Shown: one piece after another, positions 1 through 11,142 of the stretch
Numbering within the stretch: the stretch's first letter is position 1
Layout: each line of letters opens with the position of its first letter
NCBI GenBank assembly: GCA_963969365.1
Contig: OZ017763.1
Location: 1,054,001-1,118,000 of the forward strand
Length of the DNA: 64,000 bases
From: Asterochloris sp. CNOR1
Lineage: Eukaryota; Chlorophyta; Trebouxiophyceae; Trebouxiales; Trebouxiaceae
Direction of reading: 5' to 3'
Position numbers and translations under genes: made by a program
The notes under the pieces: generated by a model
Database searches by the model: none
What the model was told of the DNA's origin: nothing
Seen by the model: the letters and a program-made list of their open reading frames with translations, nothing else

Positions 1-814
1 CGCTGCACTGCATGCCTTGCGCCTAACGGCAATGTGGTGTGGCCATGGTGCAGCCTGTCATGCCAGGCACGTTGTCAAGTCATGCAGTCACCTGCCCCAC
101 CTGGCTGGTGTGCATCTCCATAGTTGCACCGACCCGGGGTGCAGGGTATCAGAGGGTGAAGCTGTCCCAGTGCACAAAGTCGGGTGCTGCTCCGAGGTCC
201 AAGAGTGGTGGCTCCTGCCTACAGGCGCACAGAAGCCCGACATAGGCCGCACGCTGCCGCCCTGCACCGAGCTGGTAGCTGTTGTTCATCTGAGCCTCAA
301 GTCACGGTGTCTTTTCCAGGCACACCAGAGCCTGCCAACATGACCCCCTGGCTGTCGTTTGACGACCAGTGTCCGGTTGTAGCCTCAGCACAACTGGTTT
401 GACCCAAAGTGCAGGGCCTCCAGGGGCCTGAGAGGATGGGGCCCCCGCTGCTGCCCTGCATTGAGGTGGTGCAACTATATGTGTGAGACCTGACTCACAA
501 TGCAGGCGCACTGGGGCCTGTGCATGTGGACCACACTCCCCGCCCTGCCTGCCATTTCACGCCAGTGTCAACCGCAGTCCCAGCATGTCTCTGCATTGAC
601 CAGGTGTGCAGGCAGGCCTTCAGAAGGGTTTAAAAGAGGGCAACATGCTGCGCACCAGCCTTGCACCAGGCTGGTTGCTGTCGTCTGTCTGAGCCCTGAC
701 TCACACTCTTTGGTGTGCAGGCGCCAAGGAGCCTGGGATGGGCTGCGCGCGACCGCTCTACACAGAGCTGCTCGCTTCTGTTTGTCTGAGCCCTCACTCA
801 AACTGCCTGTGCAG
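1..814 (+). repeat. degenerate repeats of an intron-end/exon-start segment
   Basis: No exon is supported here. The stretch holds several decayed copies of one segment whose best copy is the acceptor at 811-850: a 'ctgagcc..cactca' tract, then CAG, then a 'gcgcacaggagcctgcc' block, then 'gccgcacgctgcc'. Related copies lie near 217-260, 290-345, 490-545 and 690-740. This is probably the intron upstream of the exon that begins at 815, enlarged by local duplication. The short ORFs here are by-products of the repeat. Confidence 0.5.
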
Positions 815-3800
815 GCGCACAGGAGCCTGCCAGGATGAGCCGCACGCTGCCCCTGCTGCGCCGCACTGCTACCAGGCACCAGTCTGCCAAGCCCCTGGGA
901 GGCAGACGCTCGTCAGTGACTTTCGCCCCTCAGGACGCTTTTACAGAGGCTCTTGAATCTGAGGTGCCTGGGCCTGTGCTTGTGCCTGCCTCTGCAGCGG
1001 CTCAGCCACAGCAAGGGCAGGCACAGCAGCAGCACCTACCGAACAGCCGGGGCCCCTTTCAGGGGAGCCAGCAGCAAGGGGCAGCCAGTCTTCAGCAGCC
1101 TGCCCAGCAAGTCCTGCAGTGTCCAGAGCCTGGAGGCGTTGCAGGTGCAGCAGGTGGTCAGGGCCAGCAAGCAGCAGCCCTTGGCGCGTGTTCCAGCACT
1201 GAGGCAGCACTTGTGAAGGAGAGCGGTGCCAAAGGCCAGCGGCAGGGCGCTGACGGGGTGCAGGTGGCGGCTGTGCAGGCAGACAGCGCAGCAGCGTTGC
1301 CAATGTCGCTCAGCGAGGAGTCAACGGGTGCACAGCTGCAAGCTGTGCCACCCAGCAGGGCAGAGCCGTCGACGCTGCTCAGCGAGGGGTTTGTGGGGGC
1401 AGAGGCTGGGAAACAGCAGGGGCCACTGGATGCAAGCACCGCTGGCTGCGGGGGCAAGAACCTGCCATTGGTGGCCGGTGTGCCCCCTGCTGCATCTGCG
1501 CCTGAGCAGCAGTCTCAGGCACATGACCAGGGGCCGGGGGAGCAAGCCGCTGGCCCTGAGGAGCCAGCCCTGCAGCAGACCCCTGAGGGGCATCTGGAGC
1601 CAGAGCTGTCAGGTGACGTGGTGTTGTAGGACTTTGGCTGCTTGTGCTGCGCACATGGGCCGTCCCCGGGCGGTTATGCCCTTTAACAAATGTCGGAGTC
1701 AGAGCTGTCAAGTGATCTTGCTGCAGATCGCATGCTGTACGTGCTCTGCATCAGTCATGCTGCAGGCTTGGACTGCTGCTGCGCCTGCACCAGATGTCAA
1801 CACCCTGCCCAGCGTGCCCACTCAACTGGCTGAGGTTCCAGAAGGCTGCATGTGCCGTACACAAGATGTCAGTCAGCTGCTGAATGTCGTCCAGCCTCCA
1901 TCTGCATGACTTTGTTATGCCCCTGTGCTCAAGCTGCTACACAGTACTGCACCAAGCCTCTTGCTGGCTGGCCCACCCCTCTCCAATGTGACCTTGATTG
2001 CATTGGGCTGAGAAAAGGTTCGCACCATTGCAATCAAGCCCAGTCAGCACGACCCCATGTCAGTCACCCAACTTGTCTTCGTGGGCATGCATCATGTTGA
2101 CAGCCACTTGTGACCTCTGTGAGCTGCATTCTGGCGGGTTCTCTTGGCCCTGACTGGCGGGTGCTCACCTTGACAAGACCCATCTCAGGGGCGTGACATA
2201 CTTGGTACCACGGTTCCTCGGAAGTTGCTGGCGCCGTACCAGCAGCTTGTCAGTCTGCTCACCTCACCTGCTTGACATAGAATGCCTTGCAGTGCATCGT
2301 GCTGGCATCTGGCCCATGCTACTGCAGGCAACGACCTGGCAGGCTTCTTGGCTGACTTTGAGACAGCATAGTTTGTGAGCGCCTTGCAGTGGCCTGACCT
2401 GTCGGATTCGGCAGCCATTCTGCGGACGGCTGTTTTGGCTGCTGCAGACCCCACCTGGCAATCCTCTTGAGCCTGACTTGGGGGCGCTGACTCAAGGGTT
2501 CCTGCCAGCGATATGACATTTGGCCTCAGCTTGCGCCATGCCTACTGCTGGTTGTGTATGCTGCAGGCAGCATCCTGGCAGGCTCTCTGAGCCTCACTTT
2601 GGCACAGCGCGTGCAGAGTGCAGGGCTGCCTCAGATGGGCAGCTGCGACTTCAGTGAGGGGGCAGCTTATGGTGGTGCAGCATTCTGCAGGTGGACCGAT
2701 GCCCCTCACAGGCGCAGGTAGGTGCCTTGGAATTGGGCTGGTGGAGCTTGCTGGCAATGCACCGTGAAGCTGCAGCAAGGCGCTTCCTTGACTGCCCAAC
2801 ATTGCATGTGGGTGCTTCGGGTTCCACTGCCGGCAGGGTTTGCATGCCATGCACTAAGCAGCTGCTGGTTCAGTGCACAAATTCACGAGGGGTCCTAATA
2901 CAGGCAGGTGGCTGCTGTGAAGCAGATGCTGGCAGGGCTTGCTGGCCATGAATGGCACTGTGCTGATTGCACCTCTGCTGCCAGTCCTTAGCTCGGCACC
3001 TTGGCGCCTCCTCTCATCTGTTGTAAGGCTGCTCTTCCACGAGCAGTGCACCGCAGACTCCCTCACTGCTGCAGGGGGGCGGCAGAGCAGCACCAGCGTA
3101 CTGCTGACACCTGTCAGTATGTTTAGCCCGGGGGGACCAACAAGCATTACCAGCCTTAGACAGGGCTGACAGTGCACTGCTGAACCCCTCAAACTGCTGC
3201 AGACAGCTACCGGCGTCAGAACGCAATGGCTCTGGCCTCTCACAGGAGGGCTCTGGCAGTCCACGGGTGAGCCCCACCTTGTCCACCCAGCACTCCACCC
3301 TGGCTCGCCACGGGTCCACCCTGGCTTCGGAGCAGTCCAGTCACTCCACCCTGGCTCGCCATAAGTCCACTCTGGCTTCGGAGCAGTCCCTCCTGGCGCG
3401 GCATGGCTCTACTGTGATCCGTGAGCAATCTGGCCTGGCTCGACATGGCTCTACGTTGATCCCTGAGCAGTCTGGCCTGGCTCGTCTCGGCAGTGTGGCA
3501 GCTGAGGGCTGGGACGGGCGAGCCCATGCAGGCAGGGAGGGCGGTGGTGCCAGGAGGAATTGTCGCGCCAGTACCTCGCTGGAAGACAAGGAGGAGCAGG
3601 GTGACAGGTGGGCACACCCGCTGCAATTCAGTGGAGCATCATGACAGCCTAGGGAAGCTCATGCGCAGGTGCTAGGCGCTGTGAGCACAGGCAGCAGGGC
3701 AGGCAGCCGGTGGGTGGCAGGCCATTCAGCAGCTGCAGGGGCAGCCCCACCAGGGGAGGCCGTGCTTTGTTCCTGGAAGTGCGAGGCACACATCCCTTCC

Positions 3801-4435
3801 GGTGTCGCATTGTATCCACTGGCTGCAGCCCTCCTCTGCTCTCACCTGTGTCGATATTGGAGAGGGTGGGCCCATTCCCCATAATTGCCTGTTTCACCAG
3901 CACACATGCTCGCTGCAGGGTAGGCGCTTGATCCTGCTCTGCGACAGCATGCCCCTGCAGAGTGCACACCAGCATGTGCGGCGGAGTATGATTCGCTGTC
4001 CTCCTTTTGGTGAGATCCCACACACCACAAAGCTCTCATGCTAGGTGCAGGATGGCGTGCGGTCGAGCGCGACCAGGGCTGTGACTCACCCCACAGCCGG
4101 CATGGCCGGCCAAGCTGCACACCACAGCAGCACGGCTGCAGTCCTCAGCTGTGTTGGTGCTGCCTCCACAGCAACTTGCCTACTTGGTGTGCAGGGCTGG
4201 GCGTGGCGGTGATACAGGGGCGCATCCCACATTTGCAGGCGGTGCCCGCCAAATCGCTCGCCAGTCCAGCGTGGCTGCACTGATGGGAGGCCGGCGGGCC
4301 AGCATGGCCAGCCTGCACAAGCGGGCAGAGTATGCACAGGCCATGGACGCTGTGCGGGCGACATGGATGCAGGTCAGCAAAGTTCAGGATGTCCTGCCCT
4401 TTATCCCCCCAGTAGACTTAAAGGGTGTCATGTAG
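815..4435 (+). CDS. unrecognised Ser/Gln/Ala-rich protein, probably 5'-partial
   Basis: I do not recognise this gene. Three exons are supported. Exon 815-1612 starts in phase 1 after a CAG acceptor and ends at AG|GTGACG; it encodes about 266 residues rich in Gln, Ala and Pro. Its first Met is at 835, so it could also be a first exon. Exon 3246-3600 encodes Ser-rich tandem repeats built on 'LARHGSTLxxEQS'. Exon 4239-4372 is joined in phase and has basic Ser motifs (RQSSVAAL, GRRASMASLHKRAEY). Reading on past 4372 reaches a stop at 4433-4435. However, decayed copies of the 4372 junction lie downstream near 4485, 4680 and 4840, so 4372 may be a donor and the gene may run further. At least one exon between 1613 and 3245 is missing, because the phases do not join. 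The RxxS motifs could be kinase sites, but that is a guess. Confidence 0.4.
2130..2610 (+). repeat. four decayed copies of a 'ctggcaggctctttgagcctgactt' type unit
   Basis: Within the presumed intron of the first gene, related segments occur near 2130, 2335, 2455 and 2575. Each reads roughly 'ctggc.ggctctcttgagcctgacttgg'. Spacing is about 120-200 bp and the copies differ at many positions. No exon can be anchored to them. Confidence 0.4.
3285..3490 (+). repeat. coding tandem repeat, about 14-16 codons per unit
   Basis: Five in-frame units of the pattern 'LARHGSTLxxEQS' follow each other: ARHGSTLASEQS, ARHKSTLASEQS, ARHGSTVIREQS, ARHGSTLIPEQS and a shortened LARLGS. At DNA level the units share 'ctggctcgccacgg.tc'. 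The repeat is inside the second supported exon of the first gene and keeps its frame. Confidence 0.75.
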
Positions 4436-5100
4436 CGGCCATCTGAGGGAGGTTTGACAGACCAAATTGCAGACCAAGGATGGCCGGCAGAGTAATGCAA
4501 GGGCCCTGGGTGCTGTGTGCACGACCTGGTGGCGACCTGGTCGCAGGTCACTGTCCTGCGCTCTGCTCATCTGAAAGGCATCTTGAGGTTGCTCTGCACC
4601 GAGCGGCAGGTGGCGACCCTTGACGGCATAGCAGTCCAGCCGCTGCAAGCCCAAGGTGCCCTTGTCTGCATCGATGAGCAGAGAATGTGCAAGGGTCCTG
4701 AATGCTATACGGGCAATGCAGGTAAGGGCAGCCATCTGTCCAGGCCGCATTGCATGGGTGCTACATCAAGAACCTGGCTGCTGATCAGGCTGTCTGGATG
4801 CACATGAGGGGTCCTGGTGCTGCCCTGAAGACATGTCAGCAGCCTTCAGTGGCATGCAGGTAAGGAGGGGGCGCCCTTCCAGGGTTTCATGGCCATTGCA
4901 AGGTACTAAAGGCGTGCAGCGCTGCTGATCAGCGCTGCCGCACAGGCATGAGCACAGCAGCTGCATCAGGGCTTGCTGCAATTCAGTCCCAAGCAAGACC
5001 AATGCATCTGGTGACTCTTGACGGCTAGCCTGCAAGCAAGCCCTCTTGGGGCTGGCAGTCACTGGCATGTGCCCGCATGATCTGAATAAATGCAGGATCA
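4436..5100 (+). other. non-coding or unresolved stretch after the first gene
   Basis: No exon can be supported. The stretch holds decayed copies of the 'tatgcac.ggcc.tggacgctgtgcgg..catggatgcaggtcag' junction of the preceding exon, near 4485-4560, 4680-4730 and 4800-4865. Either it is an intron of the first gene, or it is the 3' flank. Confidence 0.4.
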
Positions 5101-5356
5101 GCTGGCGCGAACTATAGCCTCTGTGGGCAAGGATGATGAGCCAGCAGAGGGACCTTCTTACACATGAGACAATCCAAATTGAGATTTTCGCTGGGCCCTT
5201 TCGATGACAAACCAGGAGTCCCTCTAGAAGTTCCCTCTAGAAGTTCGTGCATAATCTCTGCCACACATTCTGGGCAATTGACCTTGGCACGAGACCTTTG
5301 TGCCAAGTTGATTTTACATAAACGGCAAAGCTGAGAAAGATCACCCTGAACAGCAC
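5101..5356 (+). promoter_or_regulatory. 5' flank of bZIP A
   Basis: The 250 bp upstream of the bZIP A start codon are visibly richer in A and T than the intron sequence around them, as expected for a promoter or 5' UTR. A perfect 13-bp tandem duplication (ccctctagaagtt) lies at 5220-5245. No clear TATA box is seen. Inference from position and composition. Confidence 0.4.
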
Positions 5357-8300
5357 ATGGCAGATGAAGAGGACCCCTGGGACCAGCTGAGTGACATCTG
5401 CCAGCTCTCAGACTCTGACCTTCGTGGTGGGGCGCACGTTGAGGAGGCAGCTGCCAGCACTGCTCAGTCCGGCGTCTCAACCGCTGGGCACGCGGAGTGG
5501 GAGAGCAGGCTAGGCTCGGGGCCGGCCTCCAGCCTTGCGGACGGAGAGGGCAGTCAGCTTGACGCGGACGGCACCTCAGATGACCAGCCCTCAGCACAGG
5601 ACAAAAAGCCTAGGTGAGGGGCTGCTGCACACAAGGTCTGACAGGTAATGCACAGCGCAGGCTCAGGCAGGGCGCAAGTCCAGGCTGTTGGAGCCAGTGG
5701 CGCTCATGCAGCACCATGCCAGGAGCCTGCCTGCAGCAAAGGTGGCCGCAGCACGTGCGGGAGCACAGGCAAACTCTTTTGTCGTGACAGTGTCTGGCTG
5801 CGCAGTGAGAGGCAGGAGCAGCAGAGATGCTGTATCTCAGAACACGCAGAAGGGACGGCATCGCAGCAATTTAGGCCAGCTAGGCACCAGCAGCTGGTCA
5901 AAGCAGTACGGAATCGTGTGGGAAGCTCTGCTTCCCAGCGGGATCCTATGCATCCTGCTGCTGTCTTCTTGGGTGGCTCTAGTGTGTGCCTTTAAAGCAC
6001 AGCTTGGCAGTAGTCATAAAGTGTGACACCATGTCAGGGTGCCATGACGTGACACAGGGAACATTGCCATTGCTGACAAACTCTGGCCTACCCTCAGGGT
6101 AGGTGCCAGCAATTCAAGCATTCAGGACTCTCCCCTTGGTTTCTCCTGCTTTGAAGCTGCTGCTGTGTGCAGGGCTTACACTGTGTTAAGAGCAGAGAAT
6201 CACTGCAACCCTTCCCCCTGTGTAGGGGCCTCCTGTTCACTGAAAAGCGGTGTGCTGGCACAGTCAGCATGACCCAGGGGATAGATATGTCGCATGTGTG
6301 CATAACCTGGCAGGACCCTCTACTGCCGCTTCGCAGCACGCCCAGAGACCAATCCATCCTTGCCCTACCGTCAGCAGCTGCCTGCTGCAGAGCAAAGGAC
6401 TCCAAATGGTTGCTCATGTGATGGCGCCGCAAAGTCAACAGCACGCTGCCTGCCGCCCCCCACTCTTGTCTACGTTTTGCTGCAGCCCGTAAACTTGCAT
6501 GTGGCATTACCTCCATTAGCAGCTTGGTCACACCAACATCATCCACTCATGCTGCTGCAGATCGAAGGACTCCAAAAGGTTGCGCATGTCACGGCGCCGC
6601 GAAATCAATAACAATGCCCAGCGCCGCTTCCGGCAGCGTCAGAGGGACCGGCTGCAAACTCTGGAAGACAAGCTGGCGGATGCAAACAGGCGGATGGAGG
6701 GCATGAAGCTGGAGAAGGAACACTTAGAGACCCACCTTCAGAGACTCGGCGAGACTCAGGTGGGTGTTGAAGGGACTCACGGTTTTGCGAACACTACGGC
6801 CTGGGCGGTGGTTACTGGCAGCCTGCAAGATTACTTGCCCGCGGATGGTGGACGCAGAGCTGCAGCTGGCCACTTCAGCCACCCACAGGTACCCACTCTC
6901 AGAGACCCAGGTGGGCTGTCAAGGAGCTGCTGACCTATGAGCTGCAGGACTGCAGTGTGCCTACATCATACTGTATAGTCGGTCACAGCGTGGCCTGGGT
7001 GTAGGACATCGGCAGGCTGCAAGCATACGGCCGGCTGTGTTGCTCTAGCTTGGCTCCTGTGAGTTGCTGCGGCTGGCTGTAGCAAACTGCATGCCTGAAC
7101 GACCAAGCAAGTTCTGGGCAGCTGGTGGGCAGGCAGCTGTTCCAGCTCCAGAGAGTCGCACTCCTGGTGCTTTGCAAAGGATCATTGCCCAAGCGCTGCT
7201 GTCCCCTGCTGACAGACCCCTGTCATGCATCCTGGCCAACATACTGCTGTGTCCTGCTGACATCATGCTTCCCGCCGTGCCCTGCAGAAGTCAGCGGATA
7301 CCCTGCTGGCTGGCCCTTCAGACCCTGCGCTCAGCCTTGCAGGGGACATTCAGATGACCTTCAACCTGGACCAGCCCAGAATGATGACCGTGAACGACAT
7401 GAAATTTCTGACAGTACCAACCTGGGCAAAAGTTTGGAAGGTGAGCTGTATGGGGCTGCATGCTGTTGCTGCACATTTTACCAAAGGGGCTGTGAGGGCC
7501 TTCAGCATCACTGGCAGGTTGCATGAATTCTGGTTTTCATTCCTGTGCAGCAGGCCTGCCATGCTGCCCCGCTTGCAGCGTGGGCTGTGCAGAGCTTCTG
7601 CAGAGGCGCTTGCCTGCTGCACAGGAGGCTCCATATCTCAGCTGCACATCATGAGCCTTCAGAGACCTCGCGCAGCGGCGTGCCTGTTGCACATGAGCCT
7701 GCCCCATATCCCAGCTGCACATCATGAGCCTTTGCAGTCCTTGCTGACAGCCCTGACCGTCACAGCTGCCTCGTGAATGGCCTGACAGGTGCCTGGCAGA
7801 GCTGTGCCCATGCAGAGCAACCATGCCCTGCGTTGACTGCTTATGTGCTGTCCTTCTGCCCCTGCAGGAATATGTAAACGCCTTAGCGGGGTGCATGGCA
7901 GAAATGCCCCCGGGCGTGCAGACCACCCCCCGCATGGAGCAGCTGCTGAAGGAGGCCAACAGCCTCATTGCAGGGCTGGTGCATGTGAACCCCCGCACGC
8001 TGCGGGAGTGGCACGTGTTGACAAACATGGAAAGCCAGGAGGAAGGCTTTGATGGGCCAAGCAAGGAGACACTGGAGGCTGTTGTGGTAAGGGCTGGGCT
8101 TGCTGCCCTGCCAGCAGGTCCTGGCCAGCAGCAGGGACATATGTTGTTCAGAGGGGCTGCAAACGATGTCCCATGAAACGACTGTCTGAGAAAAGAAGGA
8201 TGCAGTGCCGTTCTGGCCTCGGAGCCAGAGTGCAGAGCAACTTCTGGACGGCATGTCAGCCGCATTCTGATGGCTTGGTGGGTACCCACATTTCCTGAGT

Positions 8301-10475
8301 TGAACCCTGACAAGGCCCCTCACTTGCAACAGGGCTCTGGATGGCTGGCTTGGGGCACCTAGCAGGTTTGGTAGCGCAGATCAGGAGCCTCTGAATTTTC
8401 TCCTGTGAGTCTGGCAAGCCACACGGGCAGCAAACAGCTTTGGTGACTGGTGCGTTTCTGGTGCTGAAGCCTGCTGTGAACAGGTCTCGCGGTTTTCGGC
8501 GTCGTCGTCATTCCAGCCCTGTGCTGCTGCAGAAGGCCGTGAACTGCACGAGGGCTCAAGTAGAGGACGGCCTGGCGCTGCGGAAGGCCTATCTGCTGCG
8601 CTCTCAGCAGATTGCCCGACGGCGACAGGAGCTCAGCTCGCAGCTGCAGCACGCAGACACGCAGCCAGGGATCACCACTTCGCAGTCAGGTGAGGTCTGC
8701 ACAAACAGAGCGGTGGCACCGTTCAGGCTGCCTCATCTGCCCCAGGCCCCAGCCAGGAAGGGCTGAGTCAGCATACAATGCTGAGCCAATGGCACAGGCA
8801 GGTCAGGAGGTGTCCCCCCCCCAGTCAGGAAAGGTGTGGGTCAGGCAATGCAGGCAGCAAGGCAAGCTGAGGAGCTGGCAAAGCCTGCCATGGGCAGGCA
8901 TCCACAGGACCTTTGCTGCAGCCCAAGCAGGCAGACATGACAGGTTCGATAAGCAAATGATTCTTTCTGGCAGATTGCGGACCTGGATGCTGCTGTGTCA
9001 GAGGCACATTCAGCCTCAAAATTGTGAGGCAGATTTGGGAATCTGTTGTTGGAGCAGTTAAGGGAGGCTGAGCTGCTGTGCAAGCAGCTTGAAGCAAGAT
9101 GGAGCTGTGAAGGTAGCCCGCAGGAGAGGCTGTTGGTGCTTGGGCTCTGAACTTTTGCAGCTTGGGTACAGCACACCCCTGGGCAGGGGCCACAGGACGC
9201 TGCTGCACTCCCTGCGGCAGCCTGCTGCCTCTTTTGCACAGTTCTGAAGTCTGCTGGAGCAGCCTGTGCCTGCAGCTGCCCTTGGCCTCTTACATTGCCT
9301 GTCCTCTGCGCATGTCACTGGGAGCACGTCGGGCACAGTGAGCATGTTGGTGTGGGCCAGAAGTTTTAAAATCATGCATCATACAATCTAGAAGTATTGC
9401 GACTGGAACTGTCTGGCCTTCATTTGTCTCCTCACTGCTGACTTTTGCAGCCTCAAGTGGCCTGCAGCACACTGCTGGAGGCCCTGTCCTCAACTGCCTT
9501 CAGGACTGACGCCTGCTGCATGCAATACCCTGCTGACATCTCTGTGCTGGGTCCACTTGCTCTGGCCTTCTGCAGGGCTTTCTGCAGCAACCCTGGAGGG
9601 TGCAGCTCGTTGACATGCTCTTGTGCATGTGCAGGAAAAGTATTCATAGTGGCTTCAGAGCTGATTCGGCAGTTGCGGCACCTCATAGAGGAGGAGCACA
9701 AGTGCTTTGCCACCTTTATGGCATGCATCAGTCATGGCGTAAGCTTCATATGCTGCTGCCTGATCCTGTTGCATCAGTAGCCCGTGTCTGAGTCTGGTGC
9801 ACAAGCTGCATGTTTTCATAGCTTGCACTCGCCACGGGATGTGTGCAGGGTCCCAGTGCACCTGACCTGTCTCCTGAGCATGGGTGCTCACCAGGTTGCA
9901 TAAATGCGCATGTCTGGGCTTCAGATGTGCATGCATCTGTCCTGAGCAATGCATGCTGACAGTGCCTCCTGCTGCCGCAGATGCTGACAAGCATTCAAAA
10001 TGTGGAGGGCATTGTTCAAACCTACCCTGCTGCCCCAGGTGGGTTGACCTGATGATCAGCCCTTCTTCAGGGGTGGCCTGCTTCCAGCGCCAAGGCGGTC
10101 CCTGCACCTGGCTGCTCAGCCACCCTGGCCACTCTGGGAGTGCAGACAGCTGATTCTTTGCCCCACCCGCCTGCCTGAGACTAGGATGAGGCCCATGACA
10201 TACCTTGCATGGAGCTGCCCAGCCACACTGTCTCAGGCCTCACGCTCATCCCTAAACCCTGATGCTCACGGCTTGCCTGCCTGCCTGCAGACACCATGTC
10301 ATACTTGGCGTTTCAAGCAGAGCAAATACAGGCCCCAACTGCAGAGCAGATCCTGGCATCCAACGCGACCGATGAATCAGTGGATGAGCAGTGGCAGAGG
10401 CTGGTTGCATATGCCCACAGTCTGAGGCCTGAGGATGCTCATCGCCATGTCCCATACCTGGATCAGTGCCAATAG
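5357..10475 (+). CDS. bZIP transcription factor A, Yap1/Pap1-type basic region
   Basis: Eight exons join in phase: 5357-5613, 6561-6759, 7288-7440, 7868-8086, 8533-8689, 9635-9738, 9981-10038, 10291-10475 (443 residues). Residues 1-85 are acidic (MADEEDPWDQLSD). The basic region holds NNNAQRRFRQRQR (about 102-114). Asn102 and Arg110 have the N-x7-R spacing, and the zipper heptads are L120, A127, M134, L141, L148. The NxxAQxxFR signature is the one known from fungal Yap1/Pap1 bZIPs. After the zipper come blocks shared with genes B and C (TFNLDQPRMMTVND, the 73-residue exon 4, ALRKAYLLRS, DTMSYLAFQAEQ). They probably form a dimerisation or regulatory domain that I cannot name. A nuclear DNA-binding regulator is likely; its targets are unknown. 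Compared with B and C it lacks two introns and has one extra. Confidence 0.85.
6381..6450 (+). repeat. decayed copy of the bZIP A exon 2 acceptor and exon start
   Basis: This intron segment matches the functional junction 6551-6620 at about 50 of the first 60 positions, including the CTGCAG acceptor and the start of the basic-region exon. It lies 170 bp upstream of the real acceptor. The real site is chosen because only it keeps the phase (AG|A) and continues into the basic region. Confidence 0.8.
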
Positions 10476-11142
10476 AGGCAGCACACACTGCCTGGCCCCT
10501 GCTCCGCACACTGCTGTACAGTTATTAGGGCGCACAGGGCAGGGGAACGGTGCTCCCATGCCAGCTGCCTGCCTGTGCTGCTTGCTGGGTCTAGGCCTGG
10601 TCAGGGCGTGGCGCAGGCTTGCTTTACTGATTGCTCTCACACCTCCCTAGTGAATGACAGCTTTTTCCAACAGCCAGCCTCCCTTCCCTCCCCAAAGGTA
10701 GTAGCACAGAACGGCTTCATATTGCTTGAGGATATTATTACTCTGGACTGCTATGTGCTGACATGGGGATGTCAGCCCGCATTAAAGGCATGCTCGTCCC
10801 TGTCTGAAGGCCAGACATTCATGAATTGTTTTCCCACCTGACAAGCATCCTGCTAGCGGTGAAGTGGCCATTGCTGACTGTACTTCTCAGGGCCTCAGCT
10901 GGCCTGTCACCGATTGGCGGCAGGATCTCGATGTTGAGCTTGTTTTGGAAATTTTAGGTTTCGAGATCACTGCTCCCTCATCCTCAAGCAACGCGATCTG
11001 GGTCCAGGCCAGTGAGCAGGGCCTGAGATCTGTTGTTCCTGTTTTCAATGTGGGGAACAGACAGTGATCTGGATCCGATTGTGGTAGTGCCCTAGCAAAG
11101 TGGCTGGTCAATCAAAAGCCTGGTGCCCTGATATAGCCTGCA
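10476..11142 (+). promoter_or_regulatory. intergenic region bZIP A / P450
   Basis: No gene is seen. The stretch presumably holds the bZIP A 3' UTR and the P450 promoter. An AT-richer patch lies near 10720-10760 and an element 'gatatag' at 11130-11136, just before the P450 start codon. No polyadenylation signal of the algal TGTAA type was found close to the bZIP A stop. Confidence 0.35.

Noticed and set aside
17-838. Overlapping plus-strand ORFs at the left edge
   Set aside because: They follow the repeat structure, have no recognisable motif, and are not supported by splice sites.
5220-5245. Heat-shock element in the bZIP A promoter
   Set aside because: The GAA/TTC units do not have the alternating nGAAn spacing of a heat-shock element; only the tandem duplication is certain.
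6841-6888. Possible extra bZIP A exon reading MVDAELQLATSATHR before a GT
   Set aside because: No good acceptor in the right phase, and the zipper is already complete in exon 2. It is probably a decayed relative of the MVDDL zipper exon start.
8960-9100. Coil-like reading frames (QIADLDAAVSEAHSAS, LREAELLCKQLEAR) in bZIP A intron 5
   Set aside because: Interrupted by stops, no matching exon in genes B or C, and the flanking exons already join in phase.
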